Numbered from the stretch's first letter, positions 26,283 to 37,010 are shown. The stretch: 64,000 nucleotides of DNA from Actinomycetota bacterium (GCA_003132665.1 PKYN01000009.1:327714-391713); one strand, 5' to 3'. Translations and numbers: made by a program. The notes: a model not told the origin generated them from the letters alone.

Positions 26283-27260
26283 ATGCCCGCGAAACCGGCA
26301 GCGCGCCCAACGACCGACGCCTATCTCTTCGGCCACGTGTCGACGGGCATCATCGTGCGCATCGAGGGGTGGTTTCCGCAGCCGGACGGCTACGGCGAGA
26401 TCATCGAGACGCTCGAGAACCACTGCGGTGAGGCCACCGGCAGCGCGATCGTGCTGGCCCGGCTCGGCGTCTCGACCGCGCTCGAGGGCAACTGGATCGG
26501 CGATACGCCCACCTGCCGCGGCACGCTCGCGTTTCTCGAGTCGCGCGGGATCGACTGCTCGGGACTGGTCGTAAAGCCTGGCTACCAGGGTGTGAACGAG
26601 ATCACGATCTCCGACGGCGAGTCGCGCACGGTCTTCGGTCGCTACGGCGATCTGCTCGGCACGACGCGGCAGTGGGAGATGCCGAACCTCGCCCACATCG
26701 AGCAGGCGCGCGTCGTCTGCGTCGACCCTTCGTTCGGCGAGGCGACGCTCGCGACCGCCCGCGCCGCGAAAGCCGCCGCCGTTCCTCTCGTCACCTCGGA
26801 TGCTCCTTACGAATCCGAGCTCGCCGCGCTGGCCGACGTGGTCGCGATCTCGGGCGAGCTGATGGCGCGCGACTACCCCGAGGCGCTCGAGTCGGAGGCG
26901 GCGCGGGAAGAGCTGTTCGAGCAGTATCTCGAGCACTGCGCGGGGCTGGTCGTCTTCACCGCCGGTTCGCGGCCGCTTTGGTACGCGCGCGGACGTTCGG
27001 GTCGACCGGCGAGCGGCCGGGTTCCGCCCGGCGAGCGACGAGAGCTCTCCCCGATCCAGGTCGAGATCGTCGACAGCGCGGGCGCCGGCGACAGCTTCCG
27101 TGCCGGCCTGATTTACGGCTTGCTTCAGGGCTGGAGCGACGACGAGCTGGTGCGCTTTGCCAGCGCTATGGCTTCGCTCGTTTGCACCACGACGCCGGGC
27201 TGCGTGAATCCGCCGACGCTGAAACAGGTGCGCGAGTTGCTGGAGAGCTCTTCTTTCTGA
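26283..27260 (+). CDS. PfkB-family carbohydrate kinase
   Basis: 325 aa ribokinase-like kinase. The second PfkB signature DSAGAGDSFRAGLIYGLL, with the catalytic base Asp in AGDSF, is near the C-terminus (about 279-296). An N-terminal substrate region has GHVSTGIIVR and the ATGSAIVLARLG strand-helix. The first signature is weakly conserved, so the sugar or nucleoside substrate cannot be named. It is on the plus strand between divergent rbfA and convergent DUF503, breaking the translation operon. TACGTT seven bases before the ATG could be a -10 for a leaderless message, but no -35 is seen. Codon use looks like the neighbours. Confidence 0.85.
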   Translation: MPAKPAARPTTDAYLFGHVSTGIIVRIEGWFPQPDGYGEIIETLENHCGEATGSAIVLARLGVSTALEGNWIGDTPTCRGTLAFLESRGIDCSGLVVKPGYQGVNEITISDGESRTVFGRYGDLLGTTRQWEMPNLAHIEQARVVCVDPSFGEATLATARAAKAAAVPLVTSDAPYESELAALADVVAISGELMARDYPEALESEAAREELFEQYLEHCAGLVVFTAGSRPLWYARGRSGRPASGRVPPGERRELSPIQVEIVDSAGAGDSFRAGLIYGLLQGWSDDELVRFASAMASLVCTTTPGCVNPPTLKQVRELLESSSF

Positions 27261-27267
27261 TCGGGCA

Positions 27268-27570
27268 TCACTCGTCGCCGGGCACTACGATGCTTCGACC
27301 CACGATCCTCGACTCGTAGGCCTGGCCGAAGAGAAAGCGCTCGACGCCGTCCATCAGGTGCTCGAGTGCGCCGGCTTCGGCGGACGCGAGTGCGACCACC
27401 AGCTGAGCCCGCTGCCAGACGTCGTGGAAGTCGGTCTCGGCCACCGAGGCGCCGAACCGTTTCTGCAGCTGGGCCTTGGTCGAGCGCAGGTGCTGGCGCT
27501 TGTCCTTGAGCGAGCCCGCCTCAGGAAAGCGCAGCTCGGTTACGAGGATGCCGACGTAGCCTCCGCCCAC
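27268..27570 (-). CDS. DUF503 (YlxP-like) protein
   Basis: 100 aa YlxP-like protein with the family pattern: VGILVTELRFPEAGSLKDKR near the N-terminus, the helix LRSTKAQLQKRFGASVAE, then QRAQLVVALAS. In many Gram-positives it lies between infB and rbfA, and it affects ribosome or tRNA-related processes; the biochemical role is unsettled. Here it follows infB by 34 bases and is the last gene of the minus-strand block, because the next gene is PfkB on the opposite strand, with the two ends only 7 bases apart. Confidence 0.88.
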   Translation of the reverse strand: MGGGYVGILVTELRFPEAGSLKDKRQHLRSTKAQLQKRFGASVAETDFHDVWQRAQLVVALASAEAGALEHLMDGVERFLFGQAYESRIVGRSIVVPGDE

Positions 27571-27604
27571 AACCCGTATTGAAGCGCTTCAGGCGCCGCG
27601 GCGG

Positions 27605-29600
<1,996 letters not shown>

Positions 29601-29608
<8 letters not shown>

Positions 29609-29849
29609 CGGCGTCAGTGTAGAGGTCGCGCAGCGCGGGATCGACCCGGACTGCCGTTCGCAGGGCTCGACTGAAGGACTTGGCGCTCAGCGCACGCTCG
29701 AAGCACGGCGCCAGAGCGCAGGTGTAGGCGCCCCGGCCGCGCGACTCGGGCACGGCCTTCAGCACACCGTTCACAGCGGCGAAGCGCAGCAGCTCGATTC
29801 GTGGCGCCTTCCGCCCGCAGCCGGCACAGGTGCGGATCGGAACGGCCAT
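29601..29849 (-). CDS. YlxR family RNA-binding protein (RnpM-like)
   Basis: 82 aa basic protein with the YlxR signature: RTCAGCGRKAPRIELLRFA at the N-terminus and RGRGAYTC with the downstream helix ALSAKSFSRAL. YlxR proteins bind RNA and, in Bacillus, modulate RNase P. I start at the ATG at 29849, whose first base is shared with the nusA stop (TGATG); an in-frame TTG precedes it. The end overlaps infB by 8 bases, so all three genes are translationally coupled. Confidence 0.9.
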
Positions 29850-31249
29850 CAACTGGCCTCAGCACCGTCCCCCTCGACGGTTCCGGACTCGGGCTCCGGC
29901 TCGGCCTCGCCGGCGGGCGGTTGTGCTTCCTCTGCCTCGGGCGCCTCGGTCTCGGCGTCGGCGACAGCCGTCGCGGCGGCCAGCTCCTCGGGCGCCAGGC
30001 CTTCCAGCGCCTGATGCGCGGGCACGCCGCAGTAGTGCGAGCCCGATAGCGCGGCGTTGGGGCAGCGCTTGCCGTTGGCCAGGTTCGCGGCGCAGCGGCC
30101 GACGAACTCTTCTTCTCCGCTGGCGTAGGCCGCGTCAGCTTCCTGACGGGCGAACTCGCTGTCGGAGACGATGTCTACCTTCCAGCCGCTGAGTCGTGCA
30201 GCGAGGCGAGCGTTCAGGCCCTCCTTGCCGATCGCCAGCGCCAGCTGGTCATCGGGCACGACCACGGTCGACTCGCGCGTCTCGTCGTCCACGAGAACTT
30301 CGCGCACGCGCGCCGGCGCCAGTGCCTTGGCAATGAAGCGGGCCGGCTCCGGGTTCCAGGGGATGATGTCGATCTTCTCGCCGCGCAGCTCCGAGACGAC
30401 CATGCGCACGCGCGAGCCGCGCGGACCGACGCAGGCGCCGACGGGGTCGACACCCTGGGTGTGCGAGACGACGGCGATCTTGGAGCGGTACCCGGGCTCG
30501 CGCGCAACGGCGCGAATCTCGACCAGGCCGTCGGCGATCTCGGGGACTTCCAGCTCGAACAGCGTCTTGATCAGCTCGGGGTCGCGGCGCGAAAGGATGA
30601 CCTGCGGTCCCTTGGTGCCCGAGCGGACCTCGGTGATGACCGCCTTGATGCGGCTTCCCTGCTCGTAGCGCTCGCCGTCGACCTGCTCGGAGCGCGGAAG
30701 TAGCGCCTCCACCTTGCCCAGATCGACGAGCACGTTGTTGCGATCGCCGGCCTGCTGAATGATCCCGGTCACGACCTCGTTGACGCGGTCGACGTACTCC
30801 TCGTACATGATCTCGCGCTCGGCCTCGCGGGCGCGCTGCAGGAAGACCTGCTTGGCCGTTTGGGCGGCGATGCGGCCGAAGTTCTCGGGCGTTACGTCGG
30901 TGCGCTTGATCTTTCCCTCGGGCACCTGCGACCAGTCGAGCTCCAGATCGTCGTCGGAGATGAGCAGGTGCGAGCGCTCGCCACTCTCGGCCTCGAGCTC
31001 CTCCAGCTCCTGCAGCTTCTTCTCTCTGGCGTCGTCGAGCAGCTTCTCCTCCAGCTTGGGAGGAATCTCAATCGCGAAGACGCGAAAATCGCCCAGGTCG
31101 TCGAGCACGACGGTGGCGTGGCGCGCCGAGCCTGGGGTCTTCTTGTACGCGGCGAGGAGTGCGTCCTCGAGCGCGGCTACGAGCGCGCCGCTCTCGATGC
31201 CCTTCTCCCGCTCGATCTCGCGGACGGCGTCGATGATGTCCTGGCTCAT
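29849..31249 (-). CDS. nusA: Transcription termination/antitermination factor NusA with a C-terminal Cys-Cys-Cys-His knuckle
   Basis: 466 aa RNA-polymerase elongation factor. The N-terminal polymerase-binding domain (about 1-125) is followed by S1 (about 135-205, [12 protein letters not shown]), KH1 (about 225-295, [14 protein letters not shown]) and KH2 (about 300-370, [15 protein letters not shown]). The E. coli-type acidic repeats are missing. Instead residues 386-412 contain Cys386, Cys396, Cys407 and His412 ([15 protein letters not shown] and SHYCGVPAH), resembling small zinc knuckles, then a long acidic Glu/Ala/Pro tail. The gene follows rimP by 6 bases and ends in a TGATG overlap with ylxR. 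Zinc binding is inferred. Confidence 0.95.
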   Translation of the reverse strand: MSQDIIDAVREIEREKGIESGALVAALEDALLAAYKKTPGSARHATVVLDDLGDFRVFAIEIPPKLEEKLLDDAREKKLQELEELEAESGERSHLLISDDDLELDWSQVPEGKIKRTDVTPENFGRIAAQTAKQVFLQRAREAEREIMYEEYVDRVNEVVTGIIQQAGDRNNVLVDLGKVEALLPRSEQVDGERYEQGSRIKAVITEVRSGTKGPQVILSRRDPELIKTLFELEVPEIADGLVEIRAVAREPGYRSKIAVVSHTQGVDPVGACVGPRGSRVRMVVSELRGEKIDIIPWNPEPARFIAKALAPARVREVLVDDETRESTVVVPDDQLALAIGKEGLNARLAARLSGWKVDIVSDSEFARQEADAAYASGEEEFVGRCAANLANGKRCPNAALSGSHYCGVPAHQALEGLAPEELAAATAVADAETEAPEAEEAQPPAGEAEPEPESGTVEGDGAEAS

Positions 31250-31255
31250 TGGCTC

Positions 31256-31696
31256 CTACTCCTCGTCGATCAGGTTGCCCCGTACGAGATTCTCGTAGGG
31301 AATGTCGAATTCATCCGTCTCGGTTGCCAGACGAAAGGTTCTGTCGCGGGCGGCGACGACACGGCCCCGAAAGCGCTTGCGCCCGTGGATGGCGTCCGCT
31401 GTGCGAAGGGCGACGCTGCGTCCCAGCGCGTGCTGAAAATGATCGGGCCTGCGCACCGGCCGCTCCGTGCCGGGCGAGGAAACCTCGACCGTGTAACGAT
31501 CGAGATAGTCTCGCAGCAGGTCGGTGACGCGCTGGCAGAGAGCATGGTCGACCCCGGCCGGATGGTCGACGAAGACGCAGAAACGCGTCGGCGAGGCGAG
31601 TTCCACCGCGAGCACTTCGACCTCGGGCAGAGCGCGCTCGACCAGTAGCGAAACCTCGCCGGTCAACTCTCTCTCCTTGTCGTAGGTGCTCGCCAA
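31256..31696 (-). CDS. rimP: Ribosome maturation factor RimP
   Basis: 146 aa 30S assembly factor. The N-terminal alpha-beta domain is followed by TVEVSSPGTERPVRRPDHFQ (the conserved SPG-RP motif) and an SH3-like C-terminal barrel ending EFDIPYENLVRGNL. The start is a TTG at 31694-31696 with GAGAGGG just upstream. It is the first gene of rimP-nusA-ylxR-infB-DUF503. Its leader contains a terminator-like hairpin and a near-perfect palindrome, annotated separately. Confidence 0.93.
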   Translation of the reverse strand: MASTYDKERELTGEVSLLVERALPEVEVLAVELASPTRFCVFVDHPAGVDHALCQRVTDLLRDYLDRYTVEVSSPGTERPVRRPDHFQHALGRSVALRTADAIHGRKRFRGRVVAARDRTFRLATETDEFDIPYENLVRGNLIDEE

Positions 31697-31716
31697 TCTG
31701 CCCTCTCATGAAAACA

Positions 31717-31731
31717 GGCGCCCGAAGCGCC
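31717..31731 (-). promoter_or_regulatory. Terminator-like hairpin in the rimP-nusA leader
   Basis: On the minus strand this is a stem GGCGC/GCGCC with loop TTCGG, followed directly by TGTTTTC and then the rimP ribosome-binding site. A stem plus short U-run between promoter region and first gene looks like a leader attenuator. The first operon product pair includes NusA, so autoregulated termination is conceivable. The stem is only 5 bp, so support is moderate. Confidence 0.4.
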
Positions 31732-31753
31732 CATTTCGCCAGCTGGTGAAATG
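31732..31753. repeat. 22-bp near-perfect palindrome upstream of rimP
   Basis: CATTTCGCCAG/CTGGTGAAATG: ten of eleven base pairs are symmetric, the only mismatch being positions 31738/31747. It abuts the terminator-like hairpin. It could be an operator for a dimeric regulator, or, as RNA, a second leader stem. No gene-specific regulator is evident nearby. Confidence 0.45.
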
Positions 31754-31895
31754 TGGTTAATACCAGGATAGCAGCCTATGGCTTGAAGGCCGAGCGCCGG
31801 CTCGGAAGCACGAAGGGTCGCGCCGGGGTCGACCGAAGCGGTCGTGGGCGGTCATTTCGAGCCACTCCGCCCGGGTCAGTGGAACCGACTGCGCT

Positions 31896-32333
31896 CTACA
31901 CGTCGAGGATGATGGTGACGGGCCCGTCGTTGACAAGCTCGACCTGCATCAGAGCGCCGAAGCGCCCTGTCGCGACCGGCACTCCCTCGGCGCGCAGGGC
32001 GTCGCAGAAAAGCTCGTAAAGAGGCTCGGCCAGGTCGGCCGGGGCGGCGCCCGAAAAATTCGGACGATTGCCCTTGCTGGCGTCGGCGATCAGGGTGAAC
32101 TGGCTGATCACGAGCGCCGAGCCGCCGACGTCCCGCACGCTGTGGGAAAAACGGCCCTCGTCGTCGGGGAAGATGCGCAGCCGCGCAAGCTTGCGCGCAA
32201 GCGTCGTGGCCATGCTCTCCTTGTCGCCGCGCGCCACGCCGAGCAACACGCAAAGCCCGCCCGTCACCTCTCCCAACACCCGCCCATCCTCCGAAACGCG
32301 CGCCCGTGCTACCCGTTGCACAACAGCTCTCAT
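31896..32333 (-). CDS. dtd: D-aminoacyl-tRNA deacylase
   Basis: 145 aa DTD, which hydrolyses D-amino acids (and glycine) mischarged on tRNA. Diagnostic motifs are SQFTL (about 75-79), the chirality-checking NDGPVT near the C-terminus (about 135-140) and the start MRAVVQRVARARV. It is divergent from the first PilB gene, with only 30 bases between start codons, so the two promoters must overlap each other or the coding regions. Confidence 0.95.
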   Translation of the reverse strand: MRAVVQRVARARVSEDGRVLGEVTGGLCVLLGVARGDKESMATTLARKLARLRIFPDDEGRFSHSVRDVGGSALVISQFTLIADASKGNRPNFSGAAPADLAEPLYELFCDALRAEGVPVATGRFGALMQVELVNDGPVTIILDV

Positions 32334-32363
32334 CAGGCCTCCGATGTAGACGAAAACCAGACT

Positions 32364-34049
32364 ATGGAAGCCTCACGACTCCCCTGGATGCAGATCGGCT
32401 CGCTGCTCATACGAGACAGCGTAATCACTGGCGAGCAACTTGACGAGGCGCTGGCCGAGAAAGATCGCACCGGTCAGCGCGTGGGCGACATTCTCGCCGA
32501 GCGCGGTTGGGCAACGACCGCCGATCTCGCGCGCGCCCTGGCCGAGCAGTGGAACCTCGAGTTCGTCGACATCCTCACGACCGAAGTCGAGCCGGAGGCG
32601 GTCAAGCTCCTCTCCGAGCCGATCGTGCGCCGCTACCGGGCGCTACCGATTCGCTTCCTGTCGAAGAACCTGGTGCTGGTCGCGATCAGCGATCCCACAG
32701 ACATTCTCGGTCTCGACAACATCAAGCTCTCGCTCGACGTCAATCTCAAGTTCTGCCTGGCCGACCCGAACGACCTGGAGCGCTCGATTGATCAGATCTT
32801 CAGTCAGCGTCCGACTCTGCACGTAGTAGACGAGGCGCTCGCGCCGGTCGAAGAGGGCGAGGAGCGCTACGACCTGGCGCTCGTCAGCGACGAAGCCTCT
32901 CCCGCCATCAGTCTCGTCAACCAGGTACTCGCACAGGCTATCCAAGACCGTGCCTCCGACGTCCATTTCGAGCCGCAAGAGCGGCAGATGATCGTGCGCG
33001 CACGCGTTGACGGTGTGATGCGCGAGCTGGCGACCGTGCCGAAGACAATGCAGCAGGCGGCTCTCAGCCGGCTCAAGGTGATGGCGCAGCTCGACATCGC
33101 CGAGCGCTCGCTTCCACAGGACGGCCGTTCGGTTGTGAAACTGAACGGAGAGCCGATCGACCTGCGCGTGGCCGTGCTTCCGACGACGTACGGCGAGAAG
33201 GTCGTCGTGCGAATCCTTCAACGCTCGTCGACCCACGCCTCGCTGGGCGAGCTGGGCATGAGCGAGCAGGCGCTGAAGAGCTTCGTCCATGCCATCGAGC
33301 AGCCGTTCGGCTGTGTCGTCGCCGCCGGGCCGACCGGCGCCGGCAAGACGACCACGCTGTATGCGGCGCTCGATCGGCTCAACTCGCCCGAGCGCTCGAT
33401 CACCACGATCGAGGACCCCGTCGAATACGAGCTCGCGGGCGTCTCGCAGATTCAGGTCAACGCCAAGCGCGGACTCACCTTCGCGCGAGGCCTGCGGACG
33501 ATCCTGCGCGCCGATCCGGATGCCTTGCTCGTCGGCGAGATTCGAGACACCGAGACGGCGGAGATCGCCGTCCAGGCCGCGATGACCGGCCACCTCGTGC
33601 TCACGACCGTTCATGCCCAGACGGCCGCCGCCGCCTTCGCCCGCCTGCAGGACATGGGCATCGCTCCCTACATGCTCGCCAACGCGCTCAACTGCATCGT
33701 CTCGCAGCGGCTGGTTCGGGTTCTCTGCCCCTCCTGTCGCAGCGTGACCGAGGCAACCGAGGCCGAGCGCGCCGAGCTTAGGCTCGATCCGGGCACTCCC
33801 GCCCAGCTCTACCGCCCCGTTGGTTGCCGCGCTTGCGGCAACACCGGCTACCACGGACGTACGGCGATCTACGAGGTTCTGCCTGTCAGCGGCGAGATTC
33901 GCAAGTTGATCGGCCGCACCACCGAGGAGATCCACGACGCGGCGGTCGAGGCCGGCATGGTCACGCTCGAGCAGGACGGTCACCGGATCGCCCTGACCGG
34001 GGTCACCTCGCTCGAAGAAGTCCGGCGCGTGGCCGGAAACAGCCTCTAG
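32364..34049 (+). CDS. PilB/GspE-type assembly ATPase, copy 1
   Basis: 561 aa hexameric secretion ATPase that powers type IV pilus or type II-like assembly at the inner membrane. The N-terminal GspE/MshEN domain (about 1-150) has IGSLLIRDSVITGEQLDEAL and RVGDILAERGWAT. The motor has Walker A GPTGAGKT at 322-329, the Asp box TTIEDPVEYELAG, Walker B LLVGEIRDTETAEIA and a C-terminal four-cysteine zinc motif (CPSC and CRAC). I chose the ATG at 32364; the frame is open upstream through the dtd shadow. A close paralogue follows 75 bases later. No pilC, pilM, pilT or prepilin gene is in the window. Confidence 0.92.
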   Translation: MEASRLPWMQIGSLLIRDSVITGEQLDEALAEKDRTGQRVGDILAERGWATTADLARALAEQWNLEFVDILTTEVEPEAVKLLSEPIVRRYRALPIRFLSKNLVLVAISDPTDILGLDNIKLSLDVNLKFCLADPNDLERSIDQIFSQRPTLHVVDEALAPVEEGEERYDLALVSDEASPAISLVNQVLAQAIQDRASDVHFEPQERQMIVRARVDGVMRELATVPKTMQQAALSRLKVMAQLDIAERSLPQDGRSVVKLNGEPIDLRVAVLPTTYGEKVVVRILQRSSTHASLGELGMSEQALKSFVHAIEQPFGCVVAAGPTGAGKTTTLYAALDRLNSPERSITTIEDPVEYELAGVSQIQVNAKRGLTFARGLRTILRADPDALLVGEIRDTETAEIAVQAAMTGHLVLTTVHAQTAAAAFARLQDMGIAPYMLANALNCIVSQRLVRVLCPSCRSVTEATEAERAELRLDPGTPAQLYRPVGCRACGNTGYHGRTAIYEVLPVSGEIRKLIGRTTEEIHDAAVEAGMVTLEQDGHRIALTGVTSLEEVRRVAGNSL

Positions 34050-34124
34050 CGGTATCCGGCTCCGCATTCGCCTTTCTCGGACGGCGCGATACTCTGAGAT
34101 CTACGCTCGGCTCGAACCCGAGCG

Positions 34125-35834
34125 ATGGGTCTCTACGTGGCGAACAAGGAAAAAACGAATCCAAGCCGCGAGCATGCGCTCGGAGTGCTGCTGATCCGCA
34201 AGGGCACGATCAGCAAGGAGCAGCTCGAGCAGGCGCTCAGCGAGAAGGAGCGAAACGGGCGCCGCATCGGCGACATCTTCGTCGCACACGGCTGGGCGAC
34301 TTCGCGCGATCTGGCCCTTGCGCTTGCGGAGCAGTACAACCTGGAGTTCGTCGAGATCCTCGAGACGCCGATCGAGCCCGAGGTGACGAAGCTGCTGTCC
34401 GAACGCTTCGTGCGCCGCTTCCACGCCCTGCCCGTCAAGTACCTGGGCAAGAACTCGGTTCTGGTGGCGATCGCCGATCCAACCGACATCGTCGCCCTCG
34501 ACGACGTCAAGCTCGCGCTCGGGATCAATCTTAGGTTCTGCCTGGCCGACTCCGGCGATCTCGACAGCGCGATCGACCAGGTCTACTTGCAGCGCCCGGC
34601 CTTACGCGTCGTCGACGAGCCGATCGAGTTGGACGAAGAGATCGACCGCATACCCGATCTGCGAGCGATCTCAGAGGACGCCGCGCCGGCCGTGACGCTG
34701 GTGAACCAGATTCTCATCCGAGCGATTCAAGACCGCGCTTCGGATATCCATTTCGAGCCGCAGGAGCGGCAAATGATCGTGCGCACCCGCGTCGACGGGG
34801 TCGCGCGCGAGCTGGCTTCCATCCCCAAGACGATGCAACAGGCGATCATCAGCCGTCTCAAGGTGATGGGCCAACTGGACATCGCCGAGCGCCAGCTGCC
34901 GCAGGACGGCCGCTGTGCGGTTCGCCTGGCTGGTGAATCGATCGATCTGCGAATCGCCATCATCCCGATCAGCCACGGCGAGAAGGTGACCATTCGCATT
35001 CTCCAGCGCTCCTCGAAGAGCGTCTCGCTGAACGACCTGGGCATGAGCGAGCAGGCCTTCGAGGTCTTCAAGCGAGCGATCGAGCAGCCCTTCGGCTGCG
35101 TGATCGCCTGCGGACCGACCGGCGCCGGAAAGACGACGACGCTCTATGCGGCGCTCGAGCACCTGAACGGCGAAGAGCGCATCATCACGACCATCGAGGA
35201 TCCCGTCGAGTACGAGATCGCCGGCGTATCGCAGGTGCAGACGAATGTGAGGCGCGGGCTGACCTTTGCGCGCGGCCTGCGCACGATCCTGCGCTCGGAT
35301 CCCGACGTGCTCCTAGTCGGCGAGATCCGCGACGCCGAGACGGCCGAGATCGCGGTGCAGGCGGCTCTCACCGGGCATTTGGTTTTGACGACCCTGCACA
35401 CCCAGACCGCGGCGAGCACCTTCGCGCGGCTCCAGGACATGGGCGTAGCACCGTTCATGCTCGCCAATGCCATCAACTGCGTCGTCTCGCAGCGCCTGGT
35501 GCGCAAGCTCTGCTTGAGTTGCCGGCGCGAGTCGACGCCGAACGCGGACGAGCGCGTCGAGCTCGGGATCGGCAAAGGCCAGGACGCGACGATCTATCGC
35601 GCGAAAGGCTGCAAAGACTGCAACGACATGGGTTATCTGGGCCGCAAAGCGATCTACGAAGTTCTGCCGCTGACCGATCAGTTGCGGGAGTTGGTCGGCC
35701 AGCCGACGGCGAAAATCCATGCGCGCGCGGTCACGGAAGGCATGGTCACGCTACGACAGGATGGTCACCGTCTCGTTCTCCTCGGCGAAACCTCGATCGA
35801 GGAGATTCGGCGAGTAGTCGGCGACGGTCACTGA
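34125..35834 (+). CDS. PilB/GspE-type assembly ATPase, copy 2
   Basis: 569 aa. It has the same architecture as the upstream copy and long identical stretches: N-terminal MshEN domain with LLIRKGTISKEQLEQAL and RRIGDIFVAHGWAT, Walker A at about 330-337, Asp box TTIEDPVEYEIAG, Walker B LLVGEIRDAETAEIA, and CLSC/CKDC zinc cysteines. The N-terminal 15 residues and the linker near 175-190 differ from copy 1. Both copies keep every motor motif, so both should be active, perhaps as mixed or alternative motors. The start is the ATG at 34125; a GTG four codons on is possible. Confidence 0.92.
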   Translation: MGLYVANKEKTNPSREHALGVLLIRKGTISKEQLEQALSEKERNGRRIGDIFVAHGWATSRDLALALAEQYNLEFVEILETPIEPEVTKLLSERFVRRFHALPVKYLGKNSVLVAIADPTDIVALDDVKLALGINLRFCLADSGDLDSAIDQVYLQRPALRVVDEPIELDEEIDRIPDLRAISEDAAPAVTLVNQILIRAIQDRASDIHFEPQERQMIVRTRVDGVARELASIPKTMQQAIISRLKVMGQLDIAERQLPQDGRCAVRLAGESIDLRIAIIPISHGEKVTIRILQRSSKSVSLNDLGMSEQAFEVFKRAIEQPFGCVIACGPTGAGKTTTLYAALEHLNGEERIITTIEDPVEYEIAGVSQVQTNVRRGLTFARGLRTILRSDPDVLLVGEIRDAETAEIAVQAALTGHLVLTTLHTQTAASTFARLQDMGVAPFMLANAINCVVSQRLVRKLCLSCRRESTPNADERVELGIGKGQDATIYRAKGCKDCNDMGYLGRKAIYEVLPLTDQLRELVGQPTAKIHARAVTEGMVTLRQDGHRLVLLGETSIEEIRRVVGDGH

Positions 35835-35867
35835 CCGCCGGCGGTAAGGGCTCTCGACCCGCTCGAG

Positions 35868-36203
35868 CTAAGAGTCGCCGGGCACCGACTCTAGCGGCGA
35901 GAGCATCCGAGCCAGCTTGAGTTGCCCGCGCGCCTCGTCCCGACGCCCCAGGCGGCTGAGCGAACGGCCCAAACCGTAGTAGCCGTAGGCATCGCTCGGT
36001 GTGATCTCGATCATCGCCCTGAACTCGGCCTCGGCCTCCTCGTAGCGGCGGAGCCGAAAGTAGGCGATACCGAGCGCCTCGCGGATCGAGGCCTTGCGCG
36101 GCTCGTAACGCTTTGCCCCCTCGAGCGACACGGTCGCCTGGGCGGGCCTGCCGTCGGCTAGGTGCTGCTTGCCTTTTTGAAAGAGCTCGAAGGTCTCCGA
36201 CAT
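35868..36203 (-). CDS. Small TPR protein
   Basis: About 111 aa of tetratricopeptide repeats: LFQKGKQHLADGRPAQATVSLE, KASIREALGIAYFRLRRYEEAEAEF and SDAYGYYGLGRSLSRLGRRDEA, roughly three repeats with the usual small/large residue pattern. I start at the ATG at 36203, because similarity to TPRs begins there; ATG codons at 36239 and 36278 extend the frame by 12-25 basic residues. It is convergent with the second PilB gene (33 bases apart) and divergent from the first lipoprotein gene. A scaffolding role is likely, but the partner is unknown. Confidence 0.72.
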   Translation of the reverse strand: MSETFELFQKGKQHLADGRPAQATVSLEGAKRYEPRKASIREALGIAYFRLRRYEEAEAEFRAMIEITPSDAYGYYGLGRSLSRLGRRDEARGQLKLARMLSPLESVPGDS

Positions 36204-36372
36204 CTGGGCCTTGAACAGGTGGGATTTCCGCGTCGACATCCAGCGTAGAGAAAACGACAGGGGTGAGATCGGACGCATTTCACCTCGCCTGACCGGACGA
36301 AGCGAATGCTCTGCGGTACGTATGAGGCGACGGCGGTTCCACCGCTTGCGCCGCGGACGCTCAGCGCCGGCG

Positions 36373-36401
36373 TTCGGGGAGTTGGCGCCGATGGGTAACT
36401 T
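36373..36401 (+). promoter_or_regulatory. Candidate promoter of lipoprotein gene 1
   Basis: TTCGGG (36373-36378), 17-base spacer, TAACTT (36396-36401), nine bases before the ATG. The -35 is weak. The spacing would give a leaderless or nearly leaderless mRNA. Confidence 0.35.
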
Positions 36402-36410
36402 ACGACAAGA

Positions 36411-36983
36411 ATGCTACGAAGCGGCTCCTATCTCGTGGCGACGACGCTTGCCCTGGTCATCGTGACCGTTGTTGCCACGGGCTGCGACACGGCGACCGAC
36501 AGGAGCTACAAGGGGCACGGTATCTCCTTCCACTACCCGAAAGACTGGGAGCCGACCGTGTTCACGGGGGGAAGCGCGCAGAACGCCAGGGGTCTTTGGA
36601 CGGAGGCATTCAAGCCGCGCTCGTCATCGTCCAAAGCGGACATCATCTTCATGAGCGAGTACCGGACGCACGTGGCCATCACCGAGCGGAACCGCGCGAC
36701 CTATACGGCGGAGATCTCCTCCTCGGTCTCGAATCTTGCGACGCGGGCCGGTGGCTCGCTTCTGGCCGGGCCGACCATGGTCTCGATGGGAGGCCTGCTC
36801 GGCTATGGCTTTCGCGTCCGCACGAAAACGCGCGACAACCTGAGCAGCGAGAGCCGGATCCTCCTCGTCTGGAACGGCAAGGACGAGTACTACCTCAACT
36901 GCCGGCACGAGAACACGAACCGACACGCGGCCGACGTCGAGCGCGCCTGCGACAAGATCATTGGCTCCTTCGGGCTCGGCTGA
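36411..36983 (+). CDS. Secreted lipoprotein, copy 1
   Basis: 190 aa. A type II signal peptide with the lipobox VVATGC puts the acylated cysteine at about residue 25. The mature part starts DTATDRSYKGHGISFHYPKDW, which resembles the PsbP/DUF1795-like fold seen in many actinobacterial lipoproteins, and ends with VWNGKDEYYLNCRHENT and a paired cysteine (ERACDKI), probably a disulfide. It should be anchored on the outer face of the membrane. A paralogue follows 35 bases later. Function unknown. Confidence 0.78.
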   Translation: MLRSGSYLVATTLALVIVTVVATGCDTATDRSYKGHGISFHYPKDWEPTVFTGGSAQNARGLWTEAFKPRSSSSKADIIFMSEYRTHVAITERNRATYTAEISSSVSNLATRAGGSLLAGPTMVSMGGLLGYGFRVRTKTRDNLSSESRILLVWNGKDEYYLNCRHENTNRHAADVERACDKIIGSFGLG

Positions 36984-36991
36984 ACCGAAGG

Positions 36992-37010
36992 CGTACGCCG
37001 GAGGCGTACG
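36992..37010. repeat. Inverted repeat between the two lipoprotein genes
   Basis: CGTACGCC and GGCGTACG separated by GGA: a perfect 8-bp inverted repeat with a 3-base centre, just after the first stop codon. The spacer and right arm include GGAGG, 14 bases before the ATG of the second gene, so folding could hide that ribosome-binding site. Confidence 0.45.

Noticed and set aside
26118-26936. Upstream extension of rbfA by about 270 codons
   Set aside because: It runs antisense through the PfkB gene; RbfA begins at 26117 with a good Shine-Dalgarno.
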